From: Echeneis naucrates | Taxonomy: Eukaryota; Chordata; Actinopteri; Carangiformes; Echeneidae | Assembly: GCF_900963305.1 (NCBI RefSeq) | Contig: NW_021780168.1 | Coordinates: forward strand, 312,501 to 376,500 | DNA length: 64,000 nt | Direction: 5' to 3' | Shown here: positions 41,322 to 51,225 of the stretch, piece by piece | Position numbering within the stretch: position 1 is the stretch's first letter | How the letters are laid out: the number at the start of each line of letters is the position of its first letter | Position numbers and translations under genes: made by a program | Notes under the pieces: model-generated | Database searches by the model: none | What the model was told of the DNA's origin: nothing | Seen by the model: the letters and a program-made list of their open reading frames with translations, nothing else

Positions 41322-41393
41322 GGGGGTGTAGCTCCGTGGTAGAGCATTTAACTGCAGCTCAAGAGGTCCTCAGTTCAAATCTGGGTGCCCCCT
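41322..41393 (+). tRNA. tRNA-Cys(GCA)
   Basis: 72-nt gene: GGGGGTGTAGCTCCGTGG, anticodon loop CTGCAGC (GCA), T-arm CTCAGTTCAAATCTGGG fully paired, 3' end TGCCCCCT. One anticodon-stem mismatch (A-C). A TTTT lies about 16 nt downstream. It reads TGC/TGT. The only Cys gene here. Confidence 0.85.
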
Positions 41394-41779
41394 GCCAAAC
41401 TCTGTGTTTTCACATGCAAAAGCAAACTCTGTTTCACTCTGATGTTTCTCAGTTCAGCCCACCTGGTGTTGGTGTCATCTTTCACTGCCTTCTGTAACTT
41501 TTGTTCACAGGGAGACAAAAATGCCTGAATTACGCACCCTGCACAACACAGACTAACCTCAGGGGAACAGACCGCCAGCAAGGGCCCCTCAACACACCGG
41601 AGAAGCCGGAGCGCCCGGACACTCACACTCAGCTCACACTCACTGTGAACCGATCCAATGAGTGCTGTAGATCTCAGGCTGATGGTTTGAAATTCCAAAA
41701 AAAATCACCAACTGCTCTCCTCAACAAAGCATGAACCACAAAATTACAGTATACACTGGTCCAAGAAAGCAGCTTCATC

Positions 41780-41840
41780 CCTTCGATAGCTCAGTTGGTA
41801 GAGCGGAGGACTGTAGAGGCTGGTCGTTGAAATCGAAGGA
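41780..41840 (+). pseudogene. tRNA-Tyr, deleted
   Basis: Perfect Tyr to anticodon GTA and intron start, then a jump to TCGTTGAAATCGAAGGA; the T-arm is destroyed. 61 nt. Confidence 0.8.
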
Positions 41841-42045
41841 GAATATTTATTTTCTTTTTCTCTTGTCCAGAAACTGCAGCCAGGTACACATCCATTTGAA
41901 GTGAATGTGAGAGTGTGACGTATGCATGTTAGTTGTTGATGCTGTTCTGTAAAAATCTGACGCCCCCAAATGTTTCCCAGACAAAGAAGCTGGGTCACAG
42001 CACAGCACAGGGGATTTGAACCCACGGATCCACAAGAGACTACAC

Positions 42046-42117
42046 CACAGAGTGGTGCAGCGGAAGCGTGCTGGGCCCATAACCTAGAGGTCGATGGATC
42101 GAAACCATCCTCTGCTA
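42046..42117 (+). pseudogene. Initiator tRNA-Met, acceptor damaged
   Basis: iMet sequence from TGGTGCAGCGG to CCTCTGCTA, but the first bases of the 5' acceptor differ (CACAGAG) so two end pairs fail. Otherwise near intact. Confidence 0.65.
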
Positions 42118-42149
42118 TTCTAACACACTAAAGGTCTCATTCTGAGTTT

Positions 42150-42900
42150 AACTAGAAAATATCAGGAGTTTTTCAGCAGCACTGAGTTACAGGAAAACAT
42201 GGAGAATGTCATTTATCACTCCAGTAATGTGTACATTTTTCACTGTGCTATTCCTGGCTCAGTGATGCTGTTGAATGTGTCGTCCCACCCAGATGAAACG
42301 ATAATCCCATTAGCTGGTCTAGCTGGCGTTTTCTATTGCATGTTAGCGTTAAGATAATGTTGGGTTAAAGTACTTTGAATGCTATTTTAAATATGTAATT
42401 TGTTGTTTTATTCTGTGGATGACAAAGTTAAAGATGTGTTTACATCTGAATCACATGTGATTTTGGAAATTCTTCAAAGCAGCTTCAAAGAAAGAGTTTC
42501 ATTCTGTGAGTACTGTGACATCATCAGGTGATGTATCAAAGGCAGCAGCTCTTCAGACTCACACATCACTTCAAACCTTTGAGGAAGTGACACACAACTG
42601 TGAGGAGCACAAGAGTTCACCGACACAGACATGGTTTCAGAGACAGACTGCAGAGAAACTGGCAGCACTGATGCTGAGCTGCTTAAAGTCTCTGTCTTAT
42701 AAACAGGACATCCTGCATTCAAACCCAGCAGAGCTTCACTCTGCTCATCATGTCTCTGTGACTCAATCTGAAGGGGTCAGTAGTGTGACAGCAGGTTTTT
42801 AATGATGTAGCAGACAGAAACAGACAGGTAGAAACTAAATTCCTGCTGTTTTATTGTTCTGTAAGAGCTGAGAGAATACATGTCTGTAAGTGTTGTTGTA
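42150..42900. other. Spacer with repeat blocks
   Basis: Holds copies of the 17150 block (42150-42280), of the flank near 5560-5650 (42430-42520) and of the Thr-relic family (42560-42740). No intact gene. Confidence 0.5.
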
Positions 42901-44450
42901 CATGTCTGTATTACTGCCATGTTGGAGTTGGAATAAATTCACTGACGCTTTAAAATGATCGCGGTGCTGATGCCAATCCCGTTAGCCGGTCTATGGCGTT
43001 GTAGGTGCCAGCAATGTCACGGGCTTGTGGTGTTTATTGAGGATGCATGGGTTTCTGAATAACTTGTCACATACGGGGATTTGTCACATGGTGTAGGTGT
43101 TACGTCAGCAATACTATTATCAGCTGGTCTTCTCCTGGCGGGTTTTTTGGAATGAGAGGGTGAGGGGGGAAGTTCTACTTTTGCTGACCGATGTCACAGC
43201 GCCATCACATCACTTTTCTTTGCTTCATATCGCCTTTTAGTTGCTTTGACATTTTGGTGCTCATACAAGATGCTTTGGAAGTGATCGTCCCAATGTTTGT
43301 GTTTGAGCAGCAATAAATGTGCAAAAGGTAATATGTCTCGGAGCCGTGATTCCTCACCACCATCGTGTCTGGCAGGTAATCGCCTTTCCCTTTCTTAGCC
43401 TCTCTGCGACTATATTTTTTTGGACCCTTCGGATAGTCGCTCAATAGGCGTTTTCCATTGTATGTTAGCATTGAATGGACATAGCGGACTTTATTTTAAG
43501 ATAAAATGATGGCAGTAATGCTGGTTAAAATGACTTTGAATGCTGTTTTAAATACGTAGCTGTTCAGTCATTTGTGGTTTTATTCTGTGGATGACAAAGT
43601 TACTCTTTCATTTTATTATTCTCTCTTTAGGTCGAAAAAAGCCGAGTCCAGTCGAGGAGAGCCGAATCTTCAGAGAATCCGTGCAGACAGGGGGGTCATT
43701 TTGATGGACACACCATGAGGCCAATCACATGAGAGGACAAACTGATGTTTTCACAATAATATTCAGCTGGTAAATTGACATAGATATGAAGTTTTACAGG
43801 TGACCAAGAAGAGACGTTTTCTTTGCTCTACAACGTAACTTTGTGAAAATAACATGTCTGTGGTTGTTTTCTGATCCCTCCTTCGTTTCTTCATGTCTTC
43901 TGTTTGTGTCTCTCTCTCGGAGTGATGTTGTTACTGAAGCCGACTCTGACCCCTCACTGAGCGGGTCGGTGCGGAGAAACACTCCGTTACCTCCGACAGC
44001 TGAGCGGTATCGCTTCTCGGCCTTTTGGCTAAGATCAAGTGTAGTATCTGTTCTTATCAGTTTAATATCTGATACGTCCCCTACCCGGGGACCATATATT
44101 AAATAGATTTTTGGAACAGGGAGATGGAATAGGGGCTTGCTCCGTCCACTCCACGCATCGACCTGGTATTGCAGTATCTCCAGGAACGGTGCACTCCCTC
44201 TGTGTGTTCAATACAAGTCCTGTTCAGCTCAACATCACCTTAAACACATGATGTTGTCTTCATGTGTGTAACGCTGAGTTTACAGAGTGTTCATGTTCAG
44301 TTTATGGTTTTAGAATCAGTGATGCATTCATGTAGAAACATCAGTTTAATGTTGCAGCTGATTTCATCAGGTTATATTATGCTGACCAGACTGAATCAAT
44401 AAAGTTTTGTTTCAACACGTCATCGTTTAAATGTTGGTTGTATTTTGCAT
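42900..44450 (+). repeat. U2-bearing duplicated block, full copy
   Basis: Homologous to 28130-29100; retains the full U2 gene and its proximal upstream DNA. An extra stretch at about 43010-43440 is not in the other copy and shows no gene. Confidence 0.85.
44009..44198 (+). ncRNA. RNU2: U2 spliceosomal snRNA
   Basis: About 190 nt starting ATCGCTTCTCGGCCTTTTGG, with branch-site recognition sequence GTAGTA near position 34, stem-loop II region, Sm site ATTTTTGG and 3' stem-loops ending CGGTGCACTCCC. Length and conserved 5' half match vertebrate U2. The RNA pairs with the intron branch point in the spliceosome. Pol II snRNA promoter elements are expected upstream but I could not place a PSE with confidence. 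The upstream DNA kept here is exactly what the second copy lost. Confidence 0.95.
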
Positions 44451-45035
44451 TTGTCAGCTGAATCCACAGAGTCACTGAAATGATGAAGTAATTCCAGGAA
44501 AGGAAAAACATTTGGCTCTGAATCTCAATGTAGATTTGAACAAAGAGCTCCAGCTGAAGAAAACAATGCTGTCTGTTTCCAGATGATGAAGAACTCAGTT
44601 CTCAGTTGATTCTCAGTTATCTCCATCTAGTGGACAGATGGTAGAAGTTGATTCCTGAAAAGAGGAAGTGACTTTTCCTCAGATCAAACTGTTGAAGGAG
44701 AACGAGCAGCTTCTTCCTCACTGACTCACTCAACCTCTGTCTCCTGGGTTTGGATTTGAGCCTCTTTCTCAGGCGCACACACAGAAAAAATCAGATTTTC
44801 TATTCCAACAATATACGTGATGTCCTCGTGTATGAATGAATGTTTCACTGATGCACAACTCCACAACACACTGTGTGACGTCACTGGAGATCAAAGGCAT
44901 TTCCTGCCTTTCATTGATCTCCCACGCGACACAGATTCATACGTCACTCTCTCACGTTCGCTTCAAATGAATGAGTGCATGCAGTTTCTGTTGTGTAGTG
45001 GTTGTCATTTTTACATCACACACTAAAAGTCTCTT
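44450..45035. other. Spacer with repeat blocks
   Basis: 44600-44760 matches 62395-62545 (CCATCTAGTGGACAGATGG) and 44868-44990 matches 36310-36440. No gene seen. Confidence 0.5.
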
Positions 45036-45041
45036 TATAGC

Positions 45042-45113
45042 TCCTCGTTAGTATAGTGGACAGTATCTCCGCCTGTCACGCGGAAGACCGGGGTTCGATT
45101 CCCTGACGGGGAG
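45042..45113 (+). tRNA. tRNA-Asp(GTC)
   Basis: 72-nt gene: TCCTCGTTAGTATAGTGG, anticodon loop CTGTCAC (GTC), T-arm CGGGGTTCGATTCCCTG, acceptor fully paired (one wobble). TTTTT follows about 10 nt downstream. It reads GAC/GAT. Relics at 1906, 37249 and 62805. Confidence 0.95.
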
Positions 45114-45716
45114 AGTACGTGTGTTTTTCTATAATATGTTATTAACCAGAGCGATAGAAGTAAACAAAATGGCCACACTGCCGCAGGACTCCGTTGTAGC
45201 TCTCTTCCGGTCAGCTCAGTAGGCTGACATGAACCACGTGACCACCCCGCGGCGAGATCAGGGAGTGTCGGGACTCTTCTCTCTCTGTCTGTCTGTATCC
45301 ATGTCAGAAACTCTGAACTTCTTTAAAACACGGTGGATTTACTGATATGAAAGTGTCCAGCAGTCCATGATGGATCATTATAGAAAGATATCAACTTTAA
45401 TTCAAATACATTGTTGTGCAGCATCCAACCTCACAAACTTTAAACAATATTTAACTGTTTGGATGAAAGAGGAGGCAGAATACCTGAAATATGGCAGCTA
45501 CATCCTCTTTGGATATTTACCTCACCACAGAGGCGCTGAGCTGCTGCAGCAGGTGAAAAGAAGAACCATCTGATGAAGCCTCCTCTCTGCTCACAAGGCT
45601 TCTGCTCTGTTTTAGGTGGAGGGCGCATGTTATGAAAAATATTTCCTTTCCTTTTATTTCCTTTTAGAGATCTATAGTTCTGGCACCTATGATATAAGGC
45701 TCAGTGGCTCTGTGTA

Positions 45717-45798
45717 GTTCTTGTGGCCGAGTGGTTAAGGTGATGGACTAGAAATCCATTGGGGTTTCCCCGCGCAGGTTGGAGTCCTGCCACCAACG
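45717..45798 (+). tRNA. tRNA-Ser(AGA), weakened
   Basis: 82-nt Ser tRNA with consensus D-arm, perfect anticodon stem ATGGA/TCCAT and loop CTAGAAA (AGA), variable arm GGGGTTTCCCC. Two acceptor mismatches and a changed T-loop (TTGGAGT). The best Ser(AGA) here, but function is doubtful. Confidence 0.6.
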
Positions 45799-46046
45799 GT
45801 TAGCTATTTTCTATTCCATGAGAAAGCATGTTAGAGAATCTCTATAATCTGTGCAGTGTTAATATTGGGCTTTCTTTATGTTTTCCTGTTAATCAGTGCT
45901 GCTGAAAAACCGCTGAAGCAGGAGCAGGCTCAGGGGGGGGTGGCCATCTGCCTCGACCGGTTGGGTTGAGAGAGGGAGAGAGAGAGCTGACACTGTGCTA
46001 TCATTACCTTTTCTGTTTCCTCACCAGAGAGTGGCAGCTGGATACA

Positions 46047-46085
46047 CGTGTCAGGATGGCTCAGTGGTCTGAGGTAACAGACTCT
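46047..46085 (+). pseudogene. tRNA-Leu(CAA) 5' relic
   Basis: GTCAGGATGGCTCAGTGG with the same upstream flank as 3125 and 30187; ends after CAGACT. Confidence 0.65.
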
Positions 46086-46280
46086 TTCCTGCACAAATGG
46101 GCCTTGAACATGAAAGACTCATGGTTTCATTATTTCATTATTTTTCATTGTGACCTATCACTGCTGTGGAGTCTATAATGTGAACCACTAAAGGGAAGAA
46201 GCTGCATCACCTGAATGGACAGCAGTTGTTGGACTAAAGAAAACTCAGCTGTTACTGAATCCGCTGAGCACCAGCAGCTC

Positions 46281-46368
46281 CTTTCGATAGCTCAGTTGGT
46301 AGAGCGGAGGACTGTAGAGGCTTACAGCTGGAATCCTTAGGTCGCTGGTTCAAAACTGGCTTGAAGGA
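46281..46368 (+). tRNA. tRNA-Tyr(GTA) with intron
   Basis: 88-nt gene like that at 37029: acceptor CTTTCGA/TTGAAGG paired through wobbles, GTA anticodon, 15-nt intron, T-arm GCTGGTTCAAAACTGGC (wobbles). Followed by a strong T-run terminator (TTTTGTTTTTTTTT). Confidence 0.87.
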
Positions 46369-46520
46369 GTCTGTTTTGTTTTTTTTTTTTCATCAGCCTC
46401 ATCCAGCACGGTGATGAGTCTGACTACAGACAGGAGGTGACCACAGTTGTATCACTTTTCATGTGGAGGCAGCACTTAGTTTCTAACATTTGGATGTTGT
46501 TAAGAGGATCATTACCATCA

Positions 46521-46568
46521 GCTGAGAATCAAACATGTGCAGCACGCAGGAATTCTACCACTGAAGTT
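46521..46568 (-). pseudogene. tRNA-Gly(GCC-type) relic
   Basis: TTCAGTGGTAGAATTCCTGC resembles the D-arm of Gly(GCC), with a degraded T-arm; both acceptors lost. Confidence 0.45.
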
Positions 46569-46732
46569 CAACGAGCATCAAAGGCTTTTGACAAATTGTC
46601 TGTCTGATGAACCTTTTGACCGGGTTTGATTTTCGGTCAGGGTAAAAGGGCTTTAGTTCATGAGAAATACAGGTAATTGACAAAACTCCCTAGCTAAAGC
46701 TGATAAAGCTGCTAAAGCTACCAGACCATGCA

Positions 46733-46768
46733 GGGGATGTAGCTCAGTGGGAGAGCCTATGTTTCGCA
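46733..46768 (+). pseudogene. tRNA-Ala 5' half fused to tRNA-Ile
   Basis: GGGGATGTAGCTCAGTGG to TTTCGCAT (anticodon CGC), then the next tRNA starts at once, sharing GCATGCCGG at the junction. Confidence 0.75.
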
Positions 46769-46842
46769 TGCCGGTTAGCTCAGCTGGTTCGAGCGTGGTG
46801 CTAATAACGCCAAGGTCATGGGTTCAATCCCCATACTGGCCA
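46769..46842 (+). tRNA. tRNA-Ile(AAT)
   Basis: 74-nt gene: CCGGTTAGCTCAGCTGG, perfect anticodon stem TGGTG/CGCCA with loop CTAATAA (AAT), T-arm ATGGGTTCAATCCCCAT, 3' end ACTGGCCA. The first base is T instead of G because the gene abuts the Ala half, costing the end pair. Better anticodon stem than 27569. Confidence 0.75.
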
Positions 46843-47018
46843 CAAGCAGCATCTTTCCAACCAGTGGAACTGCCCCCTGGTGGTCATTAGAAGTACAGCT
46901 TAACTTATCAGATACAACAAGACCACAAAGTTACAATGATCAGAGCAAAGACTGCAGATAGATCATTTCCTTTGTAACAGTTTAGTGATTAGTTTCAGCT
47001 GGCATTGTGCACCATGCA

Positions 47019-47090
47019 GGGGATGTAGCTCAGTGGTAGAGTGCATGCTTTGCATGTATGAGGCCCCGCGTTCAATCCCCGTCATCTCCA
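47019..47090 (+). tRNA. tRNA-Ala(TGC), weakened
   Basis: 72-nt gene: GGGGATGTAGCTCAGTGG, anticodon loop TTTGCAT (TGC), 3' end CATCTCCA. The T-stem has two mismatches (CCGCG against CCCGT), so it is likely less stable than the copy at 9766. Confidence 0.65.
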
Positions 47091-47448
47091 GCGTTGATAA
47101 TGAAGCACATGAAGTACTTATCTTGCGCAACACCCTGATCTCTCAACTATCCACTTAGCTTGGAGCAATTTATCCTGTGTAGTCATCCTTCATTAACAGA
47201 GTGCACTCTACTGTGGAGGTCATGAGAAAAAGTGGGAGGAGTCTTTGATCTCTTTGATGTCATTAAAACCTTTGTGACAGACCTTTGTGTTTTCTTCCTC
47301 TACGATACAGACACAAACTGGCAGTACTGATGCTGAGCTGAGTCTTGTAAACAGGACATCCTGCATTCAAACCCCAGCAGAGCTTCGCTCTCAGTCTGAG
47401 TTGACCTCACCCGAAGTACCCCATAACTCTTGCCAAATGACTTTTTAT

Positions 47449-47521
47449 GACCAATTAGCTCAAATGGTAGAGCGCTCGCTTAGCATGTGAGAGGTAGTGG
47501 GATCGATGCCCACATTCTCCA
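47449..47521 (+). pseudogene. tRNA-Ala(AGC), 5' acceptor replaced
   Basis: From AATTAGCTCAAATGG to ATTCTCCA it is a clean Ala(AGC) with T-loop ATCGATG. The first four bases are GACC, not GGGG, leaving three acceptor mismatches. Internal promoters are intact, so it could still be transcribed. Confidence 0.65.
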
Positions 47522-47810
47522 CAAGACTTTAGCTCTTTGTTGGAACACAGCTACAAGTGAACTAAAAACAGCAGGTCCCTGAGTGGGCTTTGGAGGCTTT
47601 TACTAAACAGGACATCCTGCATTCAAACCCCAGCAGTGCTTCACTCTCAGCTGTTACAGCTTTTACTTGCAATCTCTGGACAAGACAAGAGAAACAGTAA
47701 TTTAGTGGTTGTTGCGCAGACGGAAATTTGGTGATTGACCGCTTTGCACAGGACAAAAACTTTGGTAAGACTCATGATGGTCAGCAACTGATATTGGCAA
47801 AATGATACAA

Positions 47811-47854
47811 GCACTCGTCCAGGATTTGAACCCAGGACCTCTCTCACCCAAAGA
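47811..47854 (-). pseudogene. tRNA-Pro(TGG) 3' half
   Basis: Anticodon TTTGGGTGAGAG through the T-arm to ACGAGTGC; no 5' half. Confidence 0.65.
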
Positions 47855-47900
47855 ATTCAAACCCCAGCAGTGCTGTGGTTCATACTTTACAGTATGTTTT

Positions 47901-47942
47901 ACATCTTCAGTCTAACGCTCTCCCAGCTGAGCTATTTCAGCT
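47901..47942 (-). pseudogene. tRNA-Phe(GAA) 5' half
   Basis: GCTGAAATAGCTCAGCTGG and anticodon arm with ACTGAAGA; the 3' half is absent. Confidence 0.7.
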
Positions 47943-48074
47943 GGCTGAGCCCACTAATGCAGGATGTTCTGTTCACCATCCACTTCTCCAAAGTCCCACA
48001 GTGAAGGCTTCAAATGCACATCTCGCACAGTGTTATCATGCCATTCTTACAATGGGTCATCACGACGGCCCAGC

Positions 48075-48147
48075 GACCACGTGGCCTAATGGACAAGGCG
48101 TCTGACTTCGGATCAGAAGACTGAGGGTTCGAATCCCTTTGTGGTTG
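48075..48147 (+). tRNA. tRNA-Arg(TCG)
   Basis: 73-nt gene: GACCACGTGGCCTAATGG, anticodon TCTGA/TCAGA with loop CTTCGGA (TCG), T-arm GAGGGTTCGAATCCCTT. The acceptor pairs throughout, with wobbles (GACCACG/TGTGGTT). It reads CGA. Cleaner than 6275. No T-run close downstream. Confidence 0.87.
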
Positions 48148-48302
48148 GGAAGTTATGTATTACAGGTTATACCATATTTAATGGCTCTGGTGAAACCAAA
48201 GTGGAGGAAAGGGGCAGTGCAACTGTTGTAACATCAACATGTAGTGGCAGTAATCAGCAAGTTGATCAATGTAGAATGTAGTTTGTTATTTGCATCACTG
48301 CC

Positions 48303-48352
48303 TCAGCAGAGGTGGGTTTTGGGCCCAGCACTCTTCCACTGCTCCACTGCTG
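48303..48352 (-). pseudogene. Initiator tRNA-Met, decayed
   Basis: GCAGCAGTGGAGCAGTGG, anticodon stem CTGGG with the loop changed to CCCAAAA, then the T-arm is missing before ACCTCTGCTG. Confidence 0.55.
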
Positions 48353-48881
48353 CTTCACACTCAGCTGTGAACCGATCCAATGAGTGCTGTCGTTCTCAGG
48401 CTGATGGTGCTGAAAGGAGCACATCATCTGCAAAATCCTCCAGATACTGACCTGGAACCCCTCCTCTTCACGGCTCTCAAAATAATTTTAATAAGAGTTT
48501 GGTCTAGACCTGCTCTATATGTACTTGACATAACTTCATTATGATGTTTTGACGTGAGTTAAAAAAAGAGGCCAAAACATTAGGAGTTTGCCTTTAAGTG
48601 GACTTCAATGGCTGCTGTTTTGTCATCCCATGTACACTTGTGTTCACTTTGGTAATTTGGTAGGATGACTACACAGGATAAATTGCTCCAAGCTGAGTGG
48701 ATAATTGAGAGATCAGAGTGTTGCACTATCAACAGGCTTCCGTGATTGGTCAAATGTTGGAAATGTTGGCGCTGGGGGAAGAATCCATGACGCTGATTGT
48801 CTGACGAATTTCAGACTTTGTGTACGTGATTGTGGCCTCGAACATTTCTCCAACACTTCCCCGGACAATCCTTCTGCAGCT

Positions 48882-48928
48882 GGCGCTCAGGTCGCAGTCT
48901 CCTCTGGAGGCGTGGGTTTGAAAGGGTC
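48882..48928 (+). pseudogene. tRNA-Leu(CAG) 3' relic
   Basis: CTCAGGTCGCAG, variable arm CTCCTCTGGAG and T-stem start; inverted partner of the relic at 22265. Confidence 0.6.
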
Positions 48929-49069
48929 ATCTCTGCAGTTGTTCTCTGAAACCGTCTGTATCTGTATCGTAGAAGAAGTAAAAACAAATGGGAAAATAAC
49001 ACTCGGTAACATTTGTGTTTGTATGTACTGTATGTTGTTGTTGCAACATGGAAAGACTAACGCAACCAC

Positions 49070-49151
49070 CGACAAGGATGGGATTCGAACCCGCGCATGC
49101 AGAGCACAACGGATTAGCCGTCCATCGCCTTAATCACTCGGCCTCCTCGTC
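49070..49151 (-). tRNA. tRNA-Ser(GCT) variant with G33
   Basis: Inverted twin of 22035: paired acceptor, GCT anticodon in loop CGGCTAA with G33, long variable arm. The T-loop here is consensus (TTCGAAT), with one T-stem mismatch. Because the two copies differ in the T-arm yet share G33, that change arose before the duplication. Confidence 0.6.
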
Positions 49152-49465
49152 ATGTTTGATACTTGTCCTGGAGTCTCCAGGGGAGACTGCGACCTGAACG
49201 CAGCACCTTAGAATGCTCAGCCATTCTGACGACAGAAGCTGAAAAATTTGCCCATCAAAGTGAGTCCAGTCATTCCAATACACAATGACCACGATGTGAT
49301 AAGATCACATGGAGGCTCAGAGTTTGAACTTGCTCACACGTGTGGAGTGGACAAAACAGGTTGTCTACAGGTTAAGGTTTCACATTGGAACCTTCACTGT
49401 GTGAAATGACAGATTTTCTTTCACCTCTACTGCGGTTTTGGGACAAAGGTATTTTGTCTACACGC

Positions 49466-49526
49466 TGCCTGGTGGTCTAGTGGCTAGGATTCGACACTCT
49501 CACCACCGCGATTCCCGGTCAGGGAA
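49466..49526 (+). pseudogene. tRNA-Glu(CTC), T-arm deletion
   Basis: Inverted twin of 21655 with the identical internal deletion. Confidence 0.8.
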
Positions 49527-49789
49527 AGTGTTTTTACTGAAAAGTACAGATGATTGAAAAATGTGCCACATCTGACACTGCAGTCAGATGTTTTCTGAGG
49601 GGGACAACTTTTCAGTCATCAAAAATCTTGACCGGTGCATCTACTGGCACCGGATGTGCAATCAAAAGTAAAAACTAAACTATTCTGTCCAGCTACAGCT
49701 GCGTCAGGTTAAAAACCCGCTCTGATTTGAAATGCTCACCTTCGATGGAAGTTAAGTCCATAAAAATGGTTGTATTGGTGTCCAGACAC

Positions 49790-49848
49790 TCCCTGATGGT
49801 CTAGTGGCTAGGATTCGGCACTCTCACTGCCGCGGCCCGGGTTAGATT
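49790..49848 (+). pseudogene. tRNA-Glu(CTC), 3' end lost
   Basis: TCCCTGATGGTCTAGTGG, anticodon arm with CTC and clean stem, GGCCCGGGTT, then unrelated sequence in place of the T-loop and acceptor. Confidence 0.75.
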
Positions 49849-49878
49849 AGTGCATGTCCACATAAAAAGGGCTGTTTA

Positions 49879-49928
49879 CAGGGACCTTTCGATTTTCAGT
49901 CCAACATTCTCCCAACTGAGCCATTTCA
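49879..49928 (-). pseudogene. tRNA-Phe 5' relic (inverted copy of 9488)
   Basis: Carries Phe D-arm and anticodon region like 9488-9540, and the flanks on both sides are also shared in inverted orientation (9465-9570). Confidence 0.65.
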
Positions 49929-49976
49929 GGTGGAAGAGTTTGTTTCACAGAACGTGTCAGGAGGGCTACGTCACAG

Positions 49977-50064
49977 GCTCCAGTGGCGCAATCGGTTAGC
50001 GCGGTACTTATATGACAGTAACCTGCAGAGTGATGCCGAGGTTGTGAGTTCAAGCCTCACCTGG
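49977..50064 (+). pseudogene. tRNA-Ile(TAT) with intron, 3' end lost
   Basis: GCTCCAGTGGCGCAATCGG, TAT anticodon (CTTATAT), intron and T-arm are present. Two bases of the D-arm/stem junction are missing and the last bases of the acceptor (AGCA) are replaced after CACCTGG. Confidence 0.75.
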
Positions 50065-50711
50065 TTTTGGAAGAAAGTTGGTATCTTGTTGAAAAAAAAT
50101 AAGATTCTGTCATGCCACCATGACATAAAAGACTCCTCCCACTTTTTCGCATGACCTCCACCATTGACTATTCATTCTGACTCTGCAACAATTTGATCTA
50201 CAGAAAGAGGACATGACCTGACTGTGTGTCACATAAATGTATGAATCCAATCTGTTAAAGTGAAGCTGAAATGAATCCTTGTAACATTAATTGTTCAGCA
50301 GCATGACTTGTCATGATACTGAGGTTGTGTCCTGTTTGGGGGTCACCACAGAGGAGGAGCTAGTGAGGACAGGCAGCATTATCAATGTCCTCATCTCATC
50401 CAGAAGGTTTCATCAGACAGATAATTGATTTAGCTGTCAGGCTCCAGTGTCATGGGAGACATCTGTAGATCATAAGCCATTTAAAAAAAAAATCCAGTTT
50501 GATGATGATTGGAAATGTCTGTTTATTGTTTATCACTTGTTAGGATCCCTGTTAGCTGTCACTGAGGCAGCAGCTACTCTTCCTGGGGTCCAAATGAAAA
50601 TGCACATCTGCAGTCAAACAGGCTCACAAACCACTTTACCATCAACCTCAACTGTATACACATTACACTTCCATCACCAGATCCTCTGTATATAGATGAG
50701 TGTTGCAGTGC

Positions 50712-50750
50712 TGCTGTGGCTTAGCTGGTCAAAGCACATGTCTTGTTAGA
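50712..50750 (+). pseudogene. tRNA-Thr 5' relic
   Basis: GCTGTGGCTTAGCTGG and a broken anticodon arm about 100 bp upstream of the intact Thr(AGT) gene; a failed tandem copy. Confidence 0.6.
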
Positions 50751-50817
50751 GTCATGATGGTCAGCTACTTATGTTGGAATATTTTAAGACCCTCTGTACA
50801 TTTCTGTACATCAGAGT

Positions 50818-50891
50818 GGTGCTGTGGCTTAGTTGGTCAAAGCGCCTGTCTAGTAAACAGGAGCTCCTGGGTTCAAATCCCAGCAGCACCT
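50818..50891 (+). tRNA. tRNA-Thr(AGT)
   Basis: 74-nt gene with perfect acceptor GGTGCTG/CAGCACC, A-box TGGCTTAGTTGG, anticodon loop CTAGTAA (AGT), T-arm CTGGGTTCAAATCCCAG and a TTTT right after. It reads ACT/ACC via inosine. Body and 5' flank nearly equal the TGT and CGT genes. Confidence 0.96.
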
Positions 50892-51004
50892 GTTTTAAGG
50901 TTGTTGTGATAAACTCATGTAACTGGAACAGGAGTTCCATTAAAACTCTCTGACCAATCAGGTAACTGCATAGTCTTCATGTCTCCCTTTGGAACATCCT
51001 GCAG

Positions 51005-51225
51005 TCGATGGTGCCAAAGTCCTCCAGCTACAGACCTGTAACCCGTCCTCACCACAGCTGTACATCTGTTACACCTTGTAGTTGTCTCGGGGAAAGGGAA
51101 GCTTATTGTCATATAATGATGGGATGGCTCCATACTCCAGAACATCCCTGTGAACCCGGTCATACACCTTCTCCAGATCAAATCTTGGGGTTCCACATGT
51201 CCACTATAATTCCAGTGGATAAGAC
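51005..51225 (-). mobile_element. LINE reverse-transcriptase fragment
   Basis: Same RT fragment and orientation as 15000-15215 (D-x-E-K-V-Y-D-R type motif), with a few substitutions; part of a duplicated flank. Confidence 0.65.

Noticed and set aside
43843-44106. 87-codon plus-strand frame
   Set aside because: It overlaps the U2 gene and its upstream DNA and is not protein-like.
48705-49133. 142-codon plus-strand frame
   Set aside because: It crosses a Leu tRNA relic, a duplicated flank and the antisense of a Ser tRNA; no protein family recognised.
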